Origin: Purshia tridentata
Lineage: Eukaryota > Streptophyta > Magnoliopsida > Rosales > Rosaceae
Assembly (NCBI GenBank): GCA_003254885.1
Contig: QANT01007925.1
Location: 1 to 64,000, forward strand
DNA: 64,000 nt
Direction: 5' to 3'
Shown one piece after another: positions 24,719 to 40,637 of this stretch (position 1 is its first letter; each line of letters begins with the position of its first letter). Under the pieces are notes generated by a model that saw only the letters and a list, made by a program, of their open reading frames with translations, did no database searches and was not told the origin of the DNA. Position numbers and translations under genes: made by a program.

Positions 24719-27700
24719 CGAATAATATGAAGAAAAGGACGAAATGAAATTTTGACGGTATGCAGTGTGTCATTCCCAAGTAGTCCATATTTCTTTTTTG
24801 CTGTACTGCTGGTTGCCATAACTATCATCAACTTATGATGATGAACTAAGCAGAGCAGTCAGCACCACCCATTTATGCCCGCAATCACTTAACTCAAGTT
24901 TTTAGCTTTTTTTCTTCTGCCCTGCCTCTATTCTGCTCTCCTCACCACTAATTCACTCCCTAATCATAATTATCCCTTAATTGCCACTAATCAATTTTGG
25001 ATCATTAACACCCGACCACTTGCACTTGTCCTTTTCGATCTGTCCTTTTTCTGTCATAATTAATTAGACATATGGGAGGGACTCATATCGATCCATCACA
25101 TTCACGGTTTACATTAATTTAACAAACTATATTGCATAACTAATCCCGTTTAGGACAAATACCATATTGAACTGATAATGATGATTTTTTATAATTAAAT
25201 GTTGATTAATCAAGCAATCAGTTGAAACTCAGGCTTGACTTTCTACGATTATATTGTACTTGAAATGCTTTGTTTGTCTTTTATTGTTGTGGACGAAGGA
25301 TTGGTTACTTTAATTAATTGGTCAAACATCTCAATCAACGTGTTCATCAGTGTATCAGATGATGATCGATCGTTCACTTGCACCTCCGTCTTTTATGGAA
25401 CACATTTAATCTTCATTGTAGAATCAACCTAATCATCCAAAAAACAATTAGTATGGTAATAAAAAATTGTTTGGTGATATAATTATTACACAATAAATTT
25501 ACTTGTTACAAAAATTATGTACTTATTTTATAATAGTTACATATTGACTAAATAATATTCTATTTGATTTATGTCTTACAAAGCTAATTTTAAACAGTGA
25601 TTTAAAAAATAAACAGTTTCAAATTTCTTTGAACCAACTGATCATATATTAATTTTTGTTCTCATATGTTGAACACACATGTTTAATGTTTATCACTTTG
25701 CTAGTTATCTCGTGACAAGAGATATAAATAGTATGATTGACGTGAGTGGGATTGCTTTATTTGGAAATCATTACAAGTAACGGAAAACCGTCTTCCATTA
25801 CAAAATTAATTAACGGTTAGTTTTCGTCTTATATAAGCATCAACAGTCAACACGGCCATACTTATTTGGTGGAGACATACACTTTACGCGCCAACTTTAA
25901 TTAAGTATTTAGGTTTGCCGTGCTACTTAATTACTCTTTTTTTTAATCAGTTACTCCTCTAATTAATTTCCACGTACTTCAATTAGTTATTTTAAGTTTT
26001 TAGCTCAGCTTCCCTATTAAAAAAAAAAAAAATCTTTTAGCTTAATTAGCAACCTTGCACATTAATTTTTAATATTGATGTAAATAAATGTGCCACATGA
26101 AATATATATATTAGTGTGTAAGATATATTTAAAGTTGTTTCACATACGTCTCTTTTTTTAACTTCAACTTCAACTGATGTAATAATATTTTATTTGTTTA
26201 ATATTAAACTCACATTGTTTATAATAAATAAGAAACTAACAGATTATATAACATATTAGTTGTTGAAATAATAATCAGTAATTATTATATTGTTGTTCGT
26301 TTAATATACATATATATATTTTTTCAACTATGCTAGTTTATTTTTGGTCTCCATTTGTACCCAAATTTGGACTTGATATGTTTTGATGGTTTTGGTTGGT
26401 CTTTATTCTCTGCCATGGCGCGTGGAGAAGGAAAGAAATTATAGAGAATGTTGCATGCATAATAATAATCAACAATATCCTATTATAACTTATATATAGA
26501 TATGATACATGCATTTCTTCACAAATTTTGAAAATGTTTTATAAAAAAAAAAAATTATATGTAGCTAGGGTTCATGAGGTGGGACCGATAAGAGGTATAG
26601 CAGTTGAAAAAATGGATCACAGACCTAATAGGGTAGAGATTTGGATGTCGAATATTTTGTTTAAAATAAGTCGATTTTAGTTGTGGTGGGACGAAGCAGT
26701 TGGGTGGTGAACATGGAAATAGCAGCAACATCCAATCATTTTCTACTCTTTCACATATGCCTTGTCTCTCACTCTTCAGCTGCCATTTTCAATGATATAG
26801 AAACGCCTGATTAAGAGAGTGTATCTGCACAAATACGTAGTTATATATATATAACTTCTTAATTAGCACAAATAAGTGTTAATTAATTAATGTTCGGGTG
26901 CAATTTTCGTGAAGCAAACGCTATTATATGTGAAAAGATTAAAAAGGAGTTTCAAATGCAAATTCCTTTTGCTATCATTGTATAATGAATATGAGGTTTT
27001 TTAACTTTTACTGAAATATTTTCTGTTGGTAAAAATATGCTATCGGATTGTTTTTTGTCTAAATCAAACAATTACAGACAGAAATTTAAGGGAATAAACA
27101 GTAACCCTAGCTTGTATCTTATTCTAGAATATGTAGTGCTTCTTCCCTTTTTTTTTTTTTTTTTTTAATTTTAAATTTTGGATGATGTAGCTTATTTGTT
27201 CTCCCATTGCCAATGCGATAAAGCAATAGAAAAGTTCCTGACATATCCATTGCATCTGATGTCCCTAAAAAGAGTCCAAAAAACTGCAACATTTATATAT
27301 ATACATACACCAAGTCAGCTGTATATATATATTCTTAATTTAAGCCTGTCTTACCATTCCATGTGCTGTGCAGAAATATATATATATATATATATGTATG
27401 GTTTCTTTAATTAATTTATCTCCTGTATATCATAAATATGCAGGTCTCTGCTTTAGTCAATGCCTCATTTGGATGCCTCTCCTTCAATAAATTCCCTCCC
27501 TTGGACTCTGGCGGCCCAGAGGGAGAGGACAACAAGAAAATTAATCCTCATGGAATTTTGAACATTTTAATTTTCTTTCGTGTACAAGACAAAACTTCCT
27601 CTCTATAATCATGTATTTTAAGCTTGTTATCAGTCGCTAAAATATAAGTTATTAAAGTAAATAGGGAATTACATAGTATAATGGAACAGAAATCTAAGGA

Positions 27701-28914
27701 ATCTCATTATGTCACGAATGAAAGTCACCACAATTTTCAAAGCAAAATTAGCAAAGCGTATATGCAACTTGATTACGATTTCGTGAAATATAACCATACG
27801 TAGAACTATCAAATAGACGCCAAATCGTCTTTGCATCATCTATAAATAAATAAATATATATATATTAAGTTAAAGGGAACTTTTGATATATAAAATTATT
27901 GGCATTTGATGCAAGTTAAGTTGTATAATTTATGTCAATATTTCGCTTATTGTATTATAAATCACCGAGCTGTAAATACTAAATTGGTTCAATTATAAAT
28001 TGATGAAACATTATCCCATTATTTTGATATGTAAATTGAAGTCTCTAACAATACTCTTCTTGTAGATAAGTAAGAAGATGAGATTGGCAATACTAGTTTA
28101 ATTAAGAGAAGCATAGAGTAATGGACAGTAGCAATGAAATGAGAGTGAGCAAGGGAGTCAGAAAGGAGTGATCGATCTCGTAAGGCGTGTAGACGTGGCA
28201 ATGAGTGAGCATGCCATGTTGGCTAGTTCACCAACATTTAAGTATCCATACAATGCAGGTCAGCTCACCCACTTATCTTCCTCCTACCTTTAATATATAA
28301 TAAGTGGTCACCAAGTGGCTCATGCCCACATAACCTCGTTTATTTCCACATAAGCTCCACCCTCCAAATAATAATTATACGAAAGAAGGAAAGGAGGAAA
28401 AAGCTTATTCTTATCCTTTACTAATGTATTTCTTTAGAATTACGAACTTCAAATTATCTTATGACTCCTCGATCATCACATGTTTAGCTATTAAACTTGT
28501 TTTATTAAAAGGTTGGGAATAAAATCTTGGACTCGGTAATTATAATTTATATGTATACAAGATAATATAGTATACTAACTTTCAATCAATCTCTTTTTTA
28601 TTTTTCACATAATGAACACTTGAACACTATCAAGTTGAACGTGAAAGCAACAGAATGCCTTTTTTGGTCAATAAACAACAAAATCCTTGTCAGAAGACAA
28701 ATAAATACCACCAGAGACTACAACTGGTGTTCCTGCACATTAACCCCTCACTATGATTACACTCATGTTCAGCCTCCAATACCATTTTGGTTTTTTTTTG
28801 GAAAAATTATAAAATTAAGAAATTGGAGAACTCAGTTTAAAAGGGTAAACAAAGAGAATTGAATCTGAGTAAGGAAGAAGCAGCTTCAAGCAATCCAACA
28901 TGGTGATGCAACTT
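24719..28914. other. Long AT-rich intergenic region between CPN60 and PIF1
   Basis: About 4.2 kb with no recognisable gene. Contains TA/TATATA tracts (for example 27377-27397), a T-run near 27150, and the CPN60 3' UTR at its right end. The distal PIF1 promoter probably lies in the left part. Confidence 0.5.
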
Positions 28915-33035
<4,121 letters not shown>

Positions 33036-34328
33036 GATGAAGTACTTGAAGAGCACCTTAGAGAGAGAAAGTAAAATGAGAAAGTGCGGGCTGTCGGGTA
33101 AGAGAGAGAGGGAGAACGAGAATATAAATTGTGGAGCAGAGAAAAATCTAGAAGGAAGGAATTGCAAACGTTAGGGTTTAGGGTTTTTAGGGGTGAGGAT
33201 AGAAGGCAAAGTCCAGTTACTAAAGCCGAAAGCCACGGACTCTATTTTTTTGGCAATGCTGGACTGTCAACTGTGGGCTTTCATTTGGTCATTGCTTCTC
33301 TTTTTTAAACCCATTACAAGTCCAATGAAATCAACAATTTCATTCAAATTATTATTCTTATAATATTTTTTAAATATATTGACACTATAACTAAGGGGAA
33401 TTATTGATCCAAACAAAAAAAAACTAGGGGGAATTATTCTCTAAAATGATTTACGGCATTTGTTATTTTGGATTTGCAATGCGAATAGATTGGCAATTAT
33501 TCAGATATTGATCAATGTCAAATTCTCTCCATTTTTTATCTCATTCTCGATATTATTTAATGTCTCACAGTATAAACAACTAATAAGTGGTCAAGCGATT
33601 GGAGCCACAAAATTTATATTGTTGATCGATTTACCTCCAACACTAACTGATCAATATTGCTTGCAGCTATTGTCTATTTTAGAGATCGACTGAATTAAGA
33701 GGAGCTTCTAAATGCACTCAATACCAGATTTTGTTCTCTCAAAATTTAAAAACAAATAATTAAATTTTTTTTGAATTAGTAAACCCCGGGACAAATTTGG
33801 CAACTAACAAAAACAATTGAACGCTGCATATGCTGATCAAATTGTTGGTGCATTTAGAAGCAGTAAAGGAGCAATGGATTGAGAGGGACTCTGCATCTTC
33901 AAGAGCTTCTTTTCTAATATTTCCCAAGGCTGCAGATTTAGGACTCTATATTCAACTGTGTCACAATATAAACTAGTAGACAGTACCCCACGCACATTTA
34001 TGCTTACCTTTTGGTTCTTTGCCAAGAGATTCTTAATAAAGATACATAAATTTCTCAATTTTTTGGAATAATATATTATGAGAATTGCACAATTATTATT
34101 TTATGTTTGGTAATTAGTATATGAGAAGGGTCTTGAAACATCCATGAAGTGTATAAGAAGAAGAGGATGTTAAAAAAACAAATAAATAATTCTTACTCTT
34201 CTTTGTTATACAATTCCTCAAAGTTTTAATCATACAACATTTCAAGAAGTACTTGCTGCATGGTCAGAGGGTTACATGGGAAATTAATTAACATGAGCCC
34301 TTTGTTTCTTAATACTAATCCGTGAAAT
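33036..34328. other. CPN60 promoter and spacer, no gene seen
   Basis: The first 150 bp are the CPN60 leader (pyrimidine-rich on its strand). The rest is AT-rich without recognisable frames. Confidence 0.5.
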
Positions 34329-34857
34329 TCAAACATTGAGGTTAACCTTATGGAGGATGGAAACTAGCTTAGCAATGGTTAAAGGCTTCTCTTGGTAGTC
34401 ATCTAAGCCTGCTTCTATGAATTCTTGTATATCTTCACTGAGAGAGTGTGATGATACACCTGCAATCCTGCTCTGAATTCCCATTGCTCGGAGTGTCCTC
34501 GTTGCCTATAATTCAAAAATCAGTACAAAGCAACAAGTAAATTCATTACCAACTAGTTATGGTTTAGTTGGCAGAGGTCTCAATTTCGAATCTTTCCCCA
34601 AAAAAAATAAAAAGTAAACTCAGTACCTCAATGCCATTCATGATAGGCATATCCATGTCCATGAGAATGAGGTCAAAATGTTTTCCTGAGCAGTGGACAT
34701 CAATGGCTTCTTTTCCATTCCCCACAACTTGGTTTTCTATGCCAAGATTTTCCAACAGTTTGTGGTGAATTGTTTGGTTGATCATGTTATCGTCGACGAC
34801 AAGTGCTGTTATGGTCTTGGTTGCCCCATCTTGCATTGCATTTGTGCTCTTCCCCAT
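34329..34857 (-). CDS. Type-C two-component response regulator (ARR22/24-like), 135 aa
   Basis: Exons 34857-34627 and 34505-34329 (stop at 34331-34329). The whole protein is one receiver domain: acidic pair VVDDN (D22, D23), phosphoacceptor D67 in LILMDMDMPIMNG, and conserved Lys K117 in QEKPL. There is no output domain and no Myb-type DNA-binding part, which is the definition of type-C regulators. Members of this group take phosphate from His-phosphotransfer proteins and dampen cytokinin-type phosphorelay; that role is inherited from the family. The start is the ATG after a probable 5'-UTR intron (acceptor TTTGTTTCTAG near 34920). A second member lies 3 kb away on the same strand. Confidence 0.88.
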
Positions 34858-35744
34858 TTGTTGCCCTTCTTGGCTTTTATGTTCAGATTCCCAAAAACTT
34901 GTTTTCCTAGAAACAAAACAGTCATTGTTACAAAATGGTGTTAATATGGGGCAGGAAAAAAGAGATCTGTGACATGCACCTAATACTAATATCATTACAG
35001 TTGATTCACTTTGTCATGTATATATAGAAATCAGGCTTGGCTCAGAGATTTTCTTAGCAAAAGCAACAAAATTTGAAACCTTGAATTAGAATTGGTTAAA
35101 ATGCAGATTGAAGAACTCTAGAAAAATCAAAGAATATAGGTGTAATGACCCCTTAATTGTATGCTATTAAACAATTTAACCTTGAAAAAAGCTTACATTG
35201 TCTTCTTTTCAGGGACTAAAAGGAAAAGAACTTCTTTAACAAGAGTACAAGACTAGATGCACGCCCTGATTAGACATATGCACCAAACATAATGACATGA
35301 GGAAGACCATGTTTTGAAAGGGTTCAGTGTGTACCTTAAGATGCTGCAAGTGAATCCTGAAAGGAGAGCAGAGAAATGGTGTATGTACTCAGTACTCCTC
35401 CTACTGTCTTTCACATGGTGCAATCTATATAAAAAGGAGCAGTAGCAACTGGAAAAAGGATACTCTACCCCAAAAAAAAAAAAAAATTGAAAAAGGATAA
35501 AGTGCCAATGTGGGGATACATAGACAGTATCACTTAGATTTAGTTGAAAATCTGAAAAATCTAGCATTGGCGATTTTTGCCTTATTTGTTGGTATGCATA
35601 AATCAGACGCTTCTGCCAGACTCCTTGGTATCTTTGCCTAATTGAACCATGAAAGTGACATCAAGGTGAAAAAGAAATTGTTGGATACTTTAAAGGCTAC
35701 TTTTACTTCTTTTCTTTTTTTTTTGGGTTTTATTTCACCCCTTA
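34858..35744. other. 5' leader and promoter of the first response regulator gene
   Basis: A likely 5'-UTR intron ends near 34920 on the minus strand. A possible donor (CATCTTAAG before GTACAC) is near 35336, so the leader exon may lie around 35340-35400. No separate gene. Confidence 0.4.
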
Positions 35745-36245
35745 ACGTTAGTTCGACCTGGAAAAATAGTGCATGCCCGTTAACACGACATGAGAACGCA
35801 CTAAAATTTCAATGTTCAAGTTGAGCCTTATCGAGTTGTGTTGATAATTCACGGACCCATTAGTGAAAAATTCAATTTTCATAGGCTATTGATTATTTAA
35901 TTTGGCCATTTTTTTTATAGATATTTCTTATGAATGATATTTAATCTATAAATTTATGTTGTTAATTGTATTTAATATAAGTTTTCTTGTTGAAAAAATA
36001 TATTTGTGTCAAGTAACGGGTAGTTTTCGAGTCTAATGGGTCCAACGGATGACAATATCCAATAAGATTAGATTTCTTAATGGAGAGGTCGTGTGTGGCT
36101 TACTCATTATTTTTGCAAGTCGTTTTTGGGTTTGCAATCTCCACATACCTTTAGCTTATCGAGTTGTGTTTAAATTTAGTTAATTTTCAGACGACACAAA
36201 CACGAACACGAACACACAAAAATACGATTCATTGCCAAGTCTAAC
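35745..36245. mobile_element. Degenerate non-autonomous transposon-like remnant
   Basis: The right end has the run ACACAAACACGAACACG and ACACAAAAATACGATTC, and the interior has TTATCGAGTTGTGTT twice (about 35827 and 36156). This 'cgtgttcgtgtt' style sequence is typical of short non-autonomous elements scattered in plant genomes. Imperfect terminal similarity (GTTAG..TGG near 35748 against the reverse of CCAAGTCTAAC at 36236) is suggestive only. No transposase. Confidence 0.35.
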
Positions 36246-37150
36246 TTTAGCATTTACTATCCCCAAATTTTTTTTTTTTGGTCTATTTAATAGCCCAAAT
36301 AAAGTACAAAGACTGTATATCTTGTGATTCTTCACGGCACACAGCTTCTATACTTCGAATTTTTACTCTTTTTGGTTCAAATCTTTAGGATATCATATCA
36401 GCTCCTCCACTGAAATTAGTGTCTAATTCATTGTCATTGTAAATTTGTAATAAATAAATTATTTTTTTCTTATTAAAAAAGATACAAAATTAACATCGTG
36501 TGACTTACGTGCGTACATGTCATGTGGTGAAATTATACGTGGCATATATACAAATCAAGTGTGATTGGAATATATGATAAATTATTACGAGTAAAAGAAT
36601 TTCGTCGGTGTAACATTTCACCTTCACTATCAAAAATCTTGCATGTACTAGTTTTTGATATTGCTGTTTGGCTTGATTACTTTGAAAAAGACATTTACAG
36701 CTATCCTGCCAGAACCACCTGTGGTTTGGCATAATATAATTTGAAAAGGACACACACAACTCTGCCACGCAGCCTCGCCATTACTCATTTAGCACCAAAA
36801 ATAGAACTCTGAGTGATCATACATAATGTTAATAGTGATATGTCTTTACAATTAGCTCTCATTATACTTGGACTAGATATGTTTTTAGGTTCCACAAACC
36901 ACACCACATGGGGGTTAGAAAGGAAATAAATACACTCTTCAATCTAGTCACGGAATACACTAAAACTTAACAAAGAATCTTGAGAGATTTTGACGTGATT
37001 GTGTAAAATTCTAAATAGATTGTGAAGCTTTTGAATGATTGCAACCAATCATTCAACGATGTATTTACTGTGAAAAGAAAGTAAGCAATGATACAATGTC
37101 ATATATAGCTGTATCACTAATATATATCTTCACTTTTTGCCAATAAGCGT
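36246..37150. other. Intergenic, nothing recognised
   Basis: AT-rich DNA between the two response regulator genes, without coding content. Confidence 0.5.
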
Positions 37151-37283
37151 AATTTAATTTAGAGCGTAGTTATGGTGGGAAAAATAACTTTAATTGTAGA
37201 GTGTAGCTTTCTATGCGTTCCTTGTAACTTAATATAGAGCGTAGTTATAATTAGAGTCTAGTTTTTAATGTGTCCCTTGTAGC
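37151..37283. repeat. Two-unit diverged tandem repeat, about 75 bp unit
   Basis: TAGAGCGTAGTTAT at 37160 and 37235 begin two units. Both continue with a TAGAGT.TAG..TTT block, then ATG.GT.CCTTGTA. Confidence 0.6.
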
Positions 37284-37753
37284 AATTTTTTAAAAGGTAT
37301 TTTTAACTTGACATATATTATTGGTTCATTCGATATTTGAAACTTTCTCATTATTTTTTTCTTAACGAGCAATCTCACACCAAATGCTGTGCGGTGGAGT
37401 GTTGGCTGTCAATCACCTTCATTAGTTTTAGACTTTGTAAGTGCATGTTTAATTCTTTACGCATTAAAGGGAATTCTCACACCAAATGCAGGAGGCCAGA
37501 GAAAGGAGAATTACAAATACTTCTAGGAGAAATAGAAGGACTCCAGTTTTATTCATATAGTAAAGAAACTAAAGGACACCAACATCTCACACAGGACTCA
37601 CACTCTTACTAGGACAAGGGAGAGGCACATCATCTTTCAAAAAGAAAGCAGAAAAACACAGACAACAATTACACAAGAGTAGGCAGATGTCAAATTTTTC
37701 GACCAACTTAAGAGGAGTCCTCTGTTTTGGTTTGATTCTTTGCCTGGCTTTTC
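37284..37753. other. 3' flank of the second response regulator gene
   Basis: Contains its probable 3' UTR. No other gene is supported. Confidence 0.45.
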
Positions 37754-38316
37754 TCATCCCTGGTTGTCTAGTTCTTGGAGGATAGGAACAAACTTGGAAG
37801 GACTCAAGGGCTTCTCAAAGAAGTCATTACCTCCAGCATCAAGAAAGTCATGTTCCTCTTTCTCACTATGTATAGCAGTCAAACCCACCATCCTGCTGGT
37901 TACTCCCATCATCCGAAGCTTCCTTGCAAACTGTCATAGACATGCCAAACATCAATGAGGAACAAATCCTTGAGAGTATTAATAAAGAAAAAGTACTCAT
38001 TATTGAAATTAGATGTATTAATAACCTTAGCACTATCCATGTCTTGAATATGCATATCAATGACTATGAGGCTGAAAGTGGCTCCATAATAAATGACATC
38101 ACTTGCAGCCTGCCCATTGTCCACAGCCAGAGTCTCAACACCATAAGCGGTTAGAAAATTCTTCTCAATGAGTCTTGTGAAGGGATCGTCGTCAACAAGT
38201 GCAGTCAGCTTATTCTTCGAAGTCATCAAAGGTGACCCTTGAAAGTTTCCTTCATAACTCCCTTCAGATAGGTTCCCAATGTTACTCACATCACCAGCAG
38301 CAATTCCAGGTGCCAT
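37754..38316 (-). CDS. Type-C-like response regulator, 155 aa, with altered phosphorylation loop
   Basis: Exons 38316-38026 and 37930-37754; the intron sits at the same place in the receiver domain as in the gene at 34329. A 30-residue N-terminal extension (MAPGIAAGDVSN..) precedes one receiver domain: acidic pair in ALVDDDP (D42, D43), phosphoacceptor D87 in LIVIDMHIQDMD, threonine in VGLTA and Lys K137 in FFEKPL. The usual D-M-x-M-P-x-M-D/N-G loop after the phosphorylated Asp is replaced by DMHIQDMDSAK, so the loop Pro and Gly are missing. D, D and K are intact, so phosphorylation is still possible. Identity to its neighbour is low, indicating an old duplication or independent origins. A 5'-UTR intron is likely (acceptor CATGTAG near 38345). 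Confidence 0.82.
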
Positions 38317-38429
38317 TTTTTCTTGGAAGCAATTAATGGTTTCTCTACATGAGTAGAAAGAAAGTGTAAGCAAATTTTGGGGCATCAAGTTCTACCCTGA
38401 ACTCATCGACTACATGAACATGGAAAACA

Positions 38430-39340
38430 ATTGAATTGATCCTACTAGAAAGCATATATCAATAATATGTTGTGAATAGTATATGAAAGAACAAGAACAA
38501 TAATAGTATCATGCAAAAAGAAAAGTGTTCCAGCATTTCTATGTTGTGTAGATACAATACAAAAAAACTTCACATAGACAGAAAAATAAAATACTCTTCA
38601 GGATTTAGGAGGAGGCCATAGAAGGGACTAGAAGGACTCACCAACAAATTCTTCAAGCTCAAAGTTATGTATAATGCAAAAACCTCATACATGCTTAAAT
38701 ATACAGTGCAGAGCTCACATTTCCAGTGTCCTCCTCTTCCTGTGGGTTAAAAGTGCAGACAGCGAGAAGAAAAATGTGAATAAGACCGCAATATGCGGAA
38801 AAGGAGAGCCTCTTAGAGATATGAAAAATCAGAAAATCAGATTTTTTTTCTTATTGAGGAAATTCTAGAAATTAGATTGTGTCTGTACATCTTAATTACA
38901 ACAATAGCAGCATGCGAAAAGAAATACAGCAAATATTGAATTGATCCTACTAGATAGAATATATCAATAATATGTTGTGAATAGTATATGGAAGAACAAC
39001 AATAGTAGCATGAAAAAATAACTATGTACAGCATTTCTCTGTTTTATAGGTACAATACAGCAAAACTTTATATTGAAAGAAAAATAATATACTCTTCAAG
39101 CTCTAAGTTATGTGTAATGCAAGTACATGATACATTCTTATATAGACAATTCAGATGTCACATTTCTAATGTCCTCCACTTCCAGTGGGCTAAAAGTGCA
39201 GACAGTGACAAGAAAAATATGAAGAAGACCGAGATATGCAGAAAAGCAGTGACTCTTAGGGGTACGCAAAATCCGAAAACCAGATTTTTTCTAATTGAGG
39301 AAATTGCAGAGATTAAATTGTATCTATGCATCTTAATTAC
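38430..39340. repeat. Tandem duplication, unit about 0.4-0.5 kb, upstream of the second response regulator
   Basis: Copy A (about 38430-38895) and copy B (about 38937-39340), offset 507 bp. Shared blocks include TTGAATTGATCCTACTAGA, ATATCAATAATATGTTGTGA, TACTCTTCA, AAAGTGCAGACAG and ATTGAGGAAATT. Copy B lacks about 53 bp present in copy A near 38600. Both copies lie in the promoter/leader side of the minus-strand gene. Confidence 0.8.
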
Positions 39341-39479
39341 TGAAACACAAACACATAAATGGTCATCACGCATGCACGTGATGCGCTTGCTAATTGAATT
39401 GATGTTTACTATTTTTGCTGGTTTGCAGGACTCTACGCATATGAAAAGTTTTTTAAAAGGTAAAAACCAATGTTAAATA

Positions 39480-39720
39480 AGTCATGCCTAGTTCGGGTTC
39501 ATTGCGTGCTTGTGCTCATACTAGGTCCGTGTCGTGTTCGTGCTCATGCTTAGTCTGTGTTGTGCTCGTGCTTGGCCTGTGTTGTGCTTGATGGGCCCAA
39601 AACTTAGGTTAGGGCTGACCCATTTACTTGTGTTGTGCTCCTCAGACTCATTTCATGTTTGTGCCTATTTTAACTGTGTTGTGTTGTGGTCATGATAGTC
39701 CGCCATTTTGACACCTCTAG
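39480..39720. mobile_element. Short transposon-like remnant (GTGTTGTGCTCGTGC-type repeat)
   Basis: Many imperfect copies of GTGTTGTGCTCGTGC / TCGTGTTCGTGCTCATGC, ending in CCATTTTGACACCTCTAG. This composition and end resemble non-autonomous elements common in dicot genomes. No coding capacity and no clear target-site duplication. Confidence 0.35.
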
Positions 39721-40637
39721 GGTTTCTTTTCTTTTTTTAATAAAACTGAGGGGTAAGCTTGTGTTAGTCCAAAGGAATAATCCTACTCGATTCAAACTAA
39801 TGCCACTAGTAGCACAAGAAAAGAAAAAAAAAACTAATGCCATTAGAGTACAAATATTAGACTGTCCTCCATCTTTCCGTAGTTGGCTACTTTCACAGAC
39901 ATCATGGCTTCCCTTTGGTTCCGATATGGGAGTTCACAAAGAGAGAAAATGAAGGAAAGAAAGGGAAAGGAGGAGATTGCAGAGAGCAACGAAGAGAGGA
40001 CGAGGTGACTGGCAGTGATAGAGGGTGTGGGGTGAGGGACAGTGGTAAGGTCTGCCGGTGACAGGCAAAAGCCACCACGAGGGGAGGGGAGGTTGTCATT
40101 AAGGTTGGATAGAATTGGTTGCTGCTTTTCTTTTTTAACTTTTTATATATTATTCAGCATAAATTAAGAATTTTTGGGGAAAAGAGTTGGAAGGGGGTAT
40201 ATTAATAAGTAATTGAGGTGGGTGCCTGGGCACTCAATTACAAGACGCGAGAATCCTTGTTTATACTTTATATCCTTCGTCATGGGTCATAGTCTCATAC
40301 CAACCAGAACACGACATATATGAAGTTCTATTTATTATCAATCAAAAGAACAGTAATTCCAAAACCTTTCTTTTTATATATAAATGCTGTTTGGGAAAAT
40401 TTAGATTACAATATGTGCGCTGTAACACTAATTGTTTCCCACAAAATGCACTCTACCGCCAAACCAAACAAACATGAGAATTTCAAAAAGAATAAGAAAA
40501 TACAAACATGTAAAAACCCCAAAAATAAAAAAAATGTAGAAAGAGGTCAAAATGCATTCACACAATATACAAATACACAACGGATGACCCAGGAGGCAAC
40601 ACACAAACCCACAATTCCTACCTAAATGAACCCGCCG
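39721..40637. other. Intergenic and CLASP 3' flank
   Basis: No gene recognised. The right end is the CLASP 3' UTR. Confidence 0.5.

Noticed and set aside
24379-24831. Arg/Glu-rich and Ser/Leu-rich frames
   Set aside because: They are translations of the CT/GA microsatellite upstream of PIF1.
27490-27530. Small hairpin (CTCTGG-CGGC-CCAGAG) as a possible microRNA precursor
   Set aside because: The stem is only six perfect pairs with a bulged extension, and no known plant microRNA sequence was recognised.
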